From positions 62,001 to 126,000 of the forward strand of contig JAUJYZ010000816.1 in NCBI GenBank assembly GCA_033675265.1: DNA of 64,000 nucleotides, written 5' to 3'. The notes under the pieces are model-generated. The model did not search any database and had not been told where the DNA came from. It saw only the letters and a program-made list of their open reading frames with translations. Position numbers and translations under genes: made by a program. Origin of the DNA: Actinostola sp. cb2023. Taxonomy: Eukaryota; Cnidaria; Anthozoa; Actiniaria; Actinostolidae. Of the stretch, positions 51,047 through 61,100 are shown in pieces; positions within the stretch are counted from its first letter, which is position 1, and each line of letters starts with the position of its first letter.

Positions 51047-51370
51047 TTCTTTGCTCGTCTTTATGGATTTTAGATACCAAACCGCTACAACTACAAAGAG
51101 ACGATAAACAAACCCTCGTCATTTTAAATTTGAAGGAAAGTCTGTCTTGTTCATCACTTTAAGTATCAATTTTCGTGACGATAAAACGTTGATTTTCGCT
51201 GACCGGGATTCTTTGCTCGTCTTTATGGATTTTAGATACCAAACCGCTACAACTACAAAGAGACGATAAACAAACCCTCGTCATTTTAAATTTGAAGGAA
51301 AGTCTGTCTTGTTCATCACTTTAAGTATCAATTTTCGTGACGATAAAACGTTGATTTTCGCTGACCGGGA
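51047..51370. repeat. perfect 162-bp tandem duplication
   Basis: 51047-51208 and 51209-51370 appear identical base for base (TTCTTTGCTCGTCTTTATGG to GCTGACCGGGA). Identity without flanking transposon ends implies a very recent duplication or an assembly artefact. Confidence 0.9.
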
Positions 51371-52198
51371 TTCTTGTATTACCATGTGAAAACGGAGCCG
51401 GCATAAATGCAAGCATAAGAAATGGCATATTTTATCCTTGTGCCGTATTGAAAGAGTTTGATTGGATGAGATGAATCTGCACTCTTTTTGATTGGTTCAG
51501 AAAATAATGAGCTTGCAAAGGAAGCCATTTGAGTGTCGCGGTACCGATTCGACAACGGCTCTATTTGCATGGCGGGCTACCTGTATCGTGTATGAATCTA
51601 CTTATCACGTGATGTACTACAGTAAACTACAATGCGGAACTAACAAACTGGTCCAGTGTCTTTGATGATCTGATCAGTCCACCGTCTAGAGGTGGCCAAA
51701 TAAATAATATTGACCTCAAATATCGCCGGTATTCAACACCAGAGCCATCAACATACTCTTGTTACTGCAGCTTTGAAAGTGAAAAGAAGAGACAACTGAG
51801 AAATTAAAGCCAGTAAGCTTAGTTGTAAGTATTTTTTTAGGCATGCCTGGTGGTTTATATTATAGCAATATGAATATTAATTTACTGTCCTAACGACTGA
51901 CTGTCTTTGTGAATACAGACGATTGCAACTGAATGGTTTCGTATCATATAATCATGCCGCTATTTGTATGCAAATATATCACCGCACAGCTCCATCATTG
52001 CCAGTTGCTTGGCACTCCATGACTGATCTTGCAAGCCAGCGAAGTTTTGAATCACATAGACTCCAATACGAAAATATCAAAAATGTTCTTAAAATCCGCA
52101 TTGTTAGCTTTATTAGACCTTACTAGTAAAATAAGTGTTTATCATAATGCTATATTGTATTGATATATATTAGAGTCAGCCCTGATACATATTCAAAC

Positions 52199-55100
52199 AT
52201 GAATGTTTTCTTTAGTTTGCAGCAGCGGGTGACAGATATGTTAATTTTCGTAATTGCACTGGTGTGCCTGCGTATCAACATAGCAAGTACGTCAGAACTA
52301 TAGTTAGAAGCATACCACATCAGTTTATATACACCTATTTAAAAAAACGCCGCGTTCAAAGCAACAAGCGTCAAGCCAAGACCGAAGTGAATGTTGGTTT
52401 TGTGTTGGCAAATTACTCAAAACAGACCTATTTTCTATACGAAGTGTGATATGCAAACAAGCACGTGAAAATGTTCACATTTTGTAATTAGTCCTTATAA
52501 AAACAATTGTGATTTAAATAATTGCCAACACAAAACCAGCATTCACTTCGGTCTTGGCTTGACGCTTGTTGCATTGAACGCGACAACGTTAGTTGAAATA
52601 GGTGTATAACAGACTACGCAATATTTGCCAACCGTTTCTAGCTATAAACTGTAACATTTATAATGATAATTGAACTGAGTGGAGTGCAATTTGGTCTGAA
52701 ATCATACGAGGGATTCCAGGAGTCACAGGAGTATGATAATTCAATTCAGACCAAAATTGCACGACACGAAGTTCGATTAGCTATTAATCATGATTCATTA
52801 TCGATAATTAGAATAACAAAATGATGCAATTAATGTCCAATATCCAATCAGATTGCAGGATTTACTAGTGATTCTCATATAGTTTGGATATTTTCAGTGA
52901 GCCGTTTCACTGTTTGGTAAATTAAAAAGTCTGCGTGACAGGCTTATACCCCGTTCACACCAAGGCTTAAACATGGTTTAAGGTGGTTTAACTAAACGGG
53001 TTTAGGAAATTATCTACAAACGCCATGCAACCTTTGGCACAAAACTGCTGGTAAACTGTCCTTTCTGTTGCACAGTAGAAATTCCAGGTAGTTTGATTCT
53101 TGTGAAATCAAATGCCCTCGAATTAGAGAAGCGAGAATATTTTTGGTGTGAACGGGGTATAAGAAATCAGTGGTCAGAAAGAAAGAAAGCCTCCCTCGAG
53201 CTACAATGAGATTAGAAGTGTGACCATGTGTTCTAATGTCTATTGACGGGTTTATGAAAAAACACTCTATCTTACCTGTCTATGTCATAAATAACAAATG
53301 AACATCGATTGAACTGATTTAATGAACTATAGACCCGGAACTACACAACATACCGTTGTGATCCGTATTTGACTATTTTTGGACATGTAATATTGATCTT
53401 AAGATTAAAAGAATGAGATATTTTAAATAATATAATATAAATTATTACCGTTACCGTTAATACAAAGCAATCTTAGCTTTTGTAATCTCGTATATATAGA
53501 CACCACCATTTGCTATGCGAGTTGCTAGAAGCGACGGTTATATACATTGTAAATAGGCCTGCGCCAAAAATGCGATCAACACTTCAGTCTCATAAAGCCC
53601 TTGACACTTTCTCGGCCGTTTGCCTCCAAAGTGTTTTGCCGGGGGGAGAAGGGAGAGAGAGAGAGGGGGGGGGGGGGGGGGGGGGGGGGGGGTGCTGCTG
53701 GAGAAAAAAAGAACAAAAGCAAGCGAATAAAGCAAACGTCGTTTCGGTTCGGTGTCAGTCTTGTCATCTATGCAGTGTTTAATATACTTGAGCGATTTGC
53801 CGACGTACACATCTGGGCCCGGTTCTTCGAAAGGCGATTAGTGCTAATCCTGGATTAAATCTTAAGAAAACTATTGACACTAATCTAGGATTAGCACTAA
53901 TCGCCTTTCGAACAACCGGCCCCTAGAACTATAGCTAAGGTTAACTACTAGCTAATAAATGTACATGTTGGTAAAGCGTTCGAACGTACTGAACACCCCA
54001 AAATGAAATCATTAGTCTCCCTCGCATAGAGTCGTTTTCGTATGAGTGGGAAGTAGCTACGGTACGGTTAGTGCCGTACCGTGACCGTATCGCGCCATCG
54101 TCATACCGTATCCAAGCATTCTGATTGGTTGAGATATGATTTTGCGCGCTGTGATTGGTTGAATACAATGTCTTCGATTCCGTACCGTGACCGTAACTCC
54201 GTGCCGTAGGTTTCCCACTCGTACGAAAATGACTCTAAGAACGGATGCGAGGGACTAACATATCGTTTGTGTTTCTTGTTGAAAATACTAAAAGGGTGAA
54301 CGGTTGGTCCAGTAAGCTGAAGGCCACTTGATTGTATCCTCTTTTGACTTGGTTGTTTTCTTCTTTTTCGATATTTTTACATCGTTTTTATTCCTCTTTG
54401 TGAGTAATAATAGTCTCTCTATCCCCCCGGCGACTTTCTCCTCACACTCATTCTCCCCGGCGATCAAGTGAACAATAGTCCCTTTTCGCGTTCACAGATT
54501 CCGTTGTGAAACCGCTGTACTTTTTGACATCAGGCGCATTTGTACATGTTAGCCTCGAGTCGGTGTAAATTATTCACAAATATCAACAAGAACACGAAAA
54601 AATGTTGGCATGAAACAATAAAAACTGACATTTTTGAATTGCACGGATTACTGTTTTCTGAATCGAGGCTAAGTCGGCTAACCCTGTAGTAAATGCGTCT
54701 TTTGTCAAGGACAGCGGTCTGGAGTATTTCGCCAAAAAAAATGTTTACTGTTAAGTATTTTCGCCATCAATATTTTGTTTAGATTCATCCCCTTCATCGG
54801 GTGATGTTCGCCTGGTCGGCTCTGTGTCTACAGAAGGCCGAGTAGAGGTCTTTCATAGTGGATCCTGGGGCACAGTGTGTGATGATGGTTGGGACATTAA
54901 CGATGGGAATGTTGTATGCAGACAACTTGGGTTTCCTGGTGCTATAGCGGCTTATTCCAATGCATATTTTGGTGCGGGAACGGGTACAATTTGGTTAGAT
55001 CATGTCCGATGCAGTGGTTCTGAAAGTAGGTTGACAAGTTGTCCTCACGATGGATGGAGTACCTCACATTATTGCTTTCACTCTGAGGATGCTGGCGTTG

Positions 55101-58100
55101 CATGTCAGAACGTGAGTGGTGAGTCTGAATTTCTACGGTGTACAACTGTTTCAAAAAGGTTGTCAATAAAAGCGCTCAAACCTACGCGACGAGACCGAAA
55201 GGGAATATGGGTAATATTTGTTTGTTCTCAATTTTCTACGGTGTACAACTGTCTCAAAAAGGTTGTCAGTAAAAGCGCACAGAACTACGCGACGAGACCG
55301 AAAGGGAGTATGGGTAATATTTATTTGTTCTCAATTTTTGTCGGACCGCAATTTAATTCTTGAGTAGTGAGTCTGAATTTCTATGGTGTACAACTGTCTC
55401 AAAAAGGTTGTCAGTAAAAGCGCTGAAAACTACGCGACGAGACCGAAAGGGAGTATGGGTAATATTTGCTTGTTCTCGATTTTTGTCGGACCGCTATTTA
55501 AGGTGGTTCCAGCATAATGAATGACCGGTTTGCCGTATTTTTTAACTCGCTCGCTCCGCGTCAATATTGCTTGGATTTTATTATGCTTAACACAAATACT
55601 AATTCAACTATTCTGCTTTTGGAAGGTTTATTCAAAATTATCATTGTAAGCCGCGTTTGTGAATGCCAGCTGATATTCAAACGACACTATTTTCACTAAA
55701 ACTGCTGCCAAGCGTTATTCCCAAGTACGATTTTTTTTAAACTTCGTGAACGACCTTTTAAGGTCCCTAGTAATGTTCTGACGAGGTAAGAAGGAAATTG
55801 ATCGAGCCGAAATCATCAATTCATATTTTTGTTGTCAAAATTTGGACAAATCGGTTGTTACGTGATTTCGGCTCGAACAATTTTTTTCTTACCTCGTCAG
55901 AACATTACTAGGGACCTTAAAAGGCCGTTCACGAAGTTTAAAAAAAATCGTACTTGGGAATAACGCTTGGCAGCAGTTTTAGTGAAAATAGTGTCGTTTG
56001 AATATCAGCTGGCATTCACAAACGCGGCTTACAATGATAATTTTGAATACACCGTCGAAAGGCAGAATAGTTGAATTAGTATTTGTGTTAAGCACAATAA
56101 AATCCAAGCAATATTGACGCGGAGCGAGCGAGTTAAATAAATACGGCAAACCGGTCATTCATTATGCGGGAACCACCTTAATGCTTGTCTATTTTAAAGA
56201 TGCAAGTACTACAACTGGCAGCTGCAATTTTGAATCGGGATCAAATCTGTGTGGATATGTAAACGAACGTGGAGATGACTTTGATTGGACGTTAGACAGT
56301 TCTGGCACCCCTTCGTATAACACTGGACCTCAAAGAGATCACACTACGGGATACGGTAACTATACGGGATATGGTAGCTATACGAGATATGGTAGCTATA
56401 CGGGATATGGTAGCTATACGGTAACGATACGGGATATGGTAACTATGTGGAATATGGTAGCTATACGGGATATGCAGCGTACAACACTATAGCTCCCTTT
56501 GTAACTTGTCTCGCGCAACAGCAATAAACCGATTTCTTCGTATAGCAGAAATTCAAACATTCTTGTCCTCCTCAGGTCATTATATATACATTGAGACTTC
56601 CTCTCCGCGAGTTCTTGACGAAAAGGCCCGACTCGTCAGCCCTCTGATAATTGGAGGTAAATGTGTTACCTTTTTCTACCACATGAAAGGCTCAACGATT
56701 GGACAATTAAATGTGTATATCGAAAACAGCCAAGGTAATAGATCCAGAATTTGGCAACAGGTTGGAGATCAAACGTCCAATTGGCATCAAGCTATGATAC
56801 CCATAAAAGGACATCAGACTTTTAAGGTGAGAAATAGACCTTTTTACCGATACGGCGGCCATCTTGAATTATGGAGAAATAATCGGATGCCCAGGGTGCA
56901 AGCTAGTAACCATTTGGTCATGAAAAATTACGAAAACCTAATTTAAAGCAAATGATTTGTACAAAATTATACAACAATACACAATGGCTAGAGTGACATA
57001 GAAAAATAATTGATATTGACGCGACTCCTACAGTTTTTGGGTCATTTGCACCCTGAGCATCCCATAATGTTTTAGCCAAAACAATAGAATCCAAAATGGC
57101 CGCCGTATCGGTAAAAACGTCTATTGTATTCTCAAATTCATTAATAATTCACGAGGACAAAACAAAGGAAGTCACTATCGTGAAGGATATATCATTATGA
57201 CGTAACGGCTTGTTTGCGAGGGGGACAGAATCGTTGAGAACAGTGAATAGAAATTTGATCTGAAATTGACTAGTTTCCAGATATTATGTCCATCGATGCT
57301 TTTCCCACAATATTTACTGTGTTTGGTGACTTTTATCGCTTTCAGACGGTCTGTAAAATACACTGATTTATTTGGGAAAGCCTTTGTGTTGTTGCTGTTT
57401 TGTCCCCCTCTCGCGACCATGATCCTTAGCGTTTTAAAAATAGTAGATTGTTTTGATGTGACGTCATAATGATATAGGGCAATTAAACTTTGAATTTCTC
57501 CAAGAATTATTAATTGTTGCTGCGCCTCGTTTTTTCAACCCACTGCTTCTCGGTGTTTGGGTATCGGATGAAACAGTCTCTCTCGTGTTTGATCTATTAC
57601 ATCCCCAAACACTACGGATGTGAATATTATATATCGAAGTTGTAGTGCAATAAACGAGATAATCGGCAAAATGGGTCACGTGACCATGTCATGAATTTCA
57701 ATATTGTCATTTTTCTCAACACGAAATTAAGGTGGTTCCCGCATAATGAATGACCGGTTTGCCGTATTTTTTAACTCGCTCGCTCCGCGTCAATATTGCT
57801 TGGATTTTATTGTGCTTAACACAAATACTAATTCAACCATTCTGCTTTTGGACGGTTTATTCAAAATTATCATTGTAAGCCGCGTTTGTGAATGCCAGCT
57901 GATATTCAAACGACACTATTTTCACTAAAACTGCTGCCAAACGGTTTTACCTCGTACGATTTTTTTTAAGCTTCGTTAACGACCTTTTAAGGTCCATAGT
58001 GATGTTCTGACGAGGTAAGAAGAAAATTGTTCGAGCCGAAGTCACGTAACAACCGATAGGTCCAAATATTGACAACAAAAATATGAACTGGTGATTTCGG

Positions 58101-61100
58101 CTCGATCAAAACCGTTTGGCAGCAGTTTTAGTGAAAATAGTGTCGTTTGAATATCAGCTGGCATTCACAAACGCGGCTTACAATGATAATTTTGAATAAA
58201 CCGTCCAAAAGCAGAATAGTTGAATTAGTATTTGTGTTAAAAAAATACGGCAAACAGGTCATTCATTATGCTGGAACCACCTTAAGCTCATCGAACTTAA
58301 CATTTTTACATCAAAATAATTTTGAAATAAAAGACACCCATCAGCCCATTTGCAAATTTCTGTTTTTCTCGCCTTACTGTCACGTGACCACCGGAAGTCA
58401 ACATCTCGCTTAAAATATTAAGGAACCTAAGTGTGACTTACGGCATACATTTCTATTTCATAGTTTTAAACTGCATGGAGATATTTCGGAAAATGTGATT
58501 TTTCATGAATCTGAAAAAGCGGCAAGCCTTTTAAAACAGGCTTGAGTTGTGCCAAGAGACCATGGTCTCTTGGTTGTGCTTATATGTCGCTAGTGAGGAC
58601 CAACCAGACTTAAAAACTGATGTTGCTGCTGTTAGGTTGTATTTGAAGGCGTGGTTGGTACTAGTTATACTGGAGACATTGCCCTTGATGATATCGAGGT
58701 TTCTAAAAGACCGTGCTATTATAATTCTACTGGCGATTGTACGTTTGAAAACGGGACCTTCTGTGGATATACGAAAACGAGCGAAAACGATTTTGATTGG
58801 TCAATCCGGAAAACATCTTCATCTTACTGGTCTTCGAATAGACCAAGAAAGGACCACACCAAAGGAAGAACTGGCCAATATGGGGGTAGGTATACTACTT
58901 TAACCTCGGCTAATTAAAGCCTGGACAATGCTCGATATAAGTTTATTCAGGAGTGCTACGCCCTGTCACGTGACTACCCTATAGCCCCCAACCACCACCC
59001 AACCACCACCCGCTATAGTCCCCGACCACCACCCTGTGGGTGATTTGGGTTGAGTATACAATTACGAATAATTAACGTTACGAAATAACGCGCCATAAAA
59101 ATACCATTATCTTTGTCATATAATGGTTGTTTTTCGATCGTAAAGCGCCATTTGCTCATTTACTGTCAAACCAGCTCCAAACCGGTAATCGTGTGACTTT
59201 TTCCAGTGGTTTTATTGAGAGCCGCGCACGGGGGGCCTTATCATCATATGATATTATCTTATTGTGTGCTCTTCTTGACAGAGACTATTGCTTACACCTT
59301 CTTCCTTTGCTAAGTCAAAGGGAAAAAACGAAATAAAGAGAGGAATAAAAAGTCATTGAAAAACACATCGAGAAACGTTTTCAGGCTGAAGGAACTGTTC
59401 TAGTTTCGCGCACACTCTCTGCGGAGTGTTTGCTCCCCACTCTCACGTAAGTAACTTCATCTCAGTTTGGTTCTTTCCCAGGATATTACATCTACATTTC
59501 GTATTCTTGGTCGCATGTTGGTAAGATTGCCGAAATAATAAGTCCTGAGATATTTGGTGGTCAATGTGTAGAGTTTTATTACTACATGGGAAGTTGGAAC
59601 GTTGGCGAACTGAACGTATATGTAGACGATGGCATCAAAAGAATCATATCCTGGCACCTAAAGGGATTCCAACAGACACTGTGGCTGAAGGGAATGGTAC
59701 CCGTTGAAGGCAACCTAACATCATTCAGGGTTTGTTTATAATTTCATATTCAGTAAAACCCCACCATCTCGAACTGTCAAGGGAAGCCGAAAATCATACT
59801 CATTCCCAGTCGCTTCCGTGGAAGAGGGAACGCGCGGAGCTTCACGGGAAGTTTCCTCGCCTCCAGACCCCATTGCGCGCAGTAAGTAACCACTGGGAAT
59901 GAGTCTGTCAAAAGAATTGTTCGAGATATCAGCGGGAGTTAGAGATAACCGAGTAAATTTTACGGGAAAAAGAATGAGGGTATATTGTTTCTAGTTCGAG
60001 AGAGCGAGGTTCCATTGTAAATATATCGATTATAATTCCTCTAAAACTTGTTCATCAACCAATTCCTTATTTGGTAGCGCCGGATATTCCATATATGGTA
60101 AATGTTTTACAGTTCGTCACCAGTCTCCATAGAATGCACATCAAATGTCCTCAACCAATTCCTTATTTGGTAGCGCCGGATATTCCATATATGGTAAATG
60201 TTTTACAGTTCGTCACCAGTCTCCATAGAATGCACATCAAATGTCCTCAACCAATTCCTTATTTGGTAGCGCCGGATATTCCATATATGGTAAATGCTTT
60301 ACAGTTCGTCACCAGTCTCCATAGAATGCACATCAAATGTCCTCAACCAATTCCTTATTTGGTAGCGCCGGATATTCCATATATGGTAAATGCTTTACAG
60401 TTCGTCACCAGTCTCCATAGAATGCACATCAAATGTCCTCAACCAATTCATTATTTGGTAGCGCCGGATATTCCATATATGGTAAATGCTTTACAGTTCG
60501 TCACCAGTCTCCATAGAATGCACATCAAATGTCCTCAACCAATTCCTTATTTGGTAGCGCCGGATATTCCATATATGGTAAATGCTTTACAGTTCGTCAC
60601 CAGTCTCCATAGAATGCACATCAAATGTCCTCAACCAATTCCTTATTTGGTAGCGCGGATATTCCATATATGGTAAATGATAGTTTCCATATATGGTAAA
60701 TGCTTTACAGTTCTTATTTGGTCACCAGTCTCCATAGAATGCACATCAAATCTCCCTAGAAACCAATCCTCAACCAATTCCTTATTTGGTAGCGCCGGAT
60801 ATTACATATATGGTAAATGCTTTACAGTTCGTCACCAGTCTCCATAGAATGCACATCAAATGTCCTCAACCAATTCCTTATTTGCCGTAGCAATATTCGG
60901 TATATGGTAAATCATATTTTGCACCGGTTTTGGTTGTAACTATATTTCTAAGGTAGACACACAATTTGGCTGTAATAAAATATAAAATATGGGATGGGAT
61001 TCGAACCCACCCACGACCTCACATTTCCTTTCTAGGGCCATTCAAAGTTCATTTTTATGTGATTTTTATTTCCTATTTAATGTAGTATTTAATTTCTCTA

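Larger units (their letters stand above)
47346..52198. other. intergenic region between PKD and the SRCR/MAM gene
   Basis: I see no complete gene. It holds a TA-type MITE (47762-48126), poly-C/CT-rich tracts (48848-49025), a nested hAT-like element (49577-50284) and a perfect 162-bp duplication (51047-51370). The short frame ATGGATGAGCAGCATGGAAG at 51014 followed by GTTAGT could be an upstream exon, but nothing supports it further. Confidence 0.5.

Noticed and set aside
57187..57474. Further MITE with ATATCATTATGACGT ends
   Set aside because: The inverted ends are only ~17 bp and no target duplication could be fixed, so it is not listed as an element.
55517..57928. Two near-identical 60-codon frames (MNDRFAVFF...)
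   Set aside because: Both lie in the arms of the TTAA fold-back elements and are repeat sequence, not conserved genes.
60071..60676. 201-codon repeat protein
   Set aside because: A 96-bp unit is a multiple of three, so it stays open. It sits between two well-phased MAM2 exons with no matching splice sites.
60990..61020. tRNA on the minus strand (GGTTCGAATCCC-like B box)
   Set aside because: No A box or acceptor stem at a suitable distance; at most a SINE scrap.
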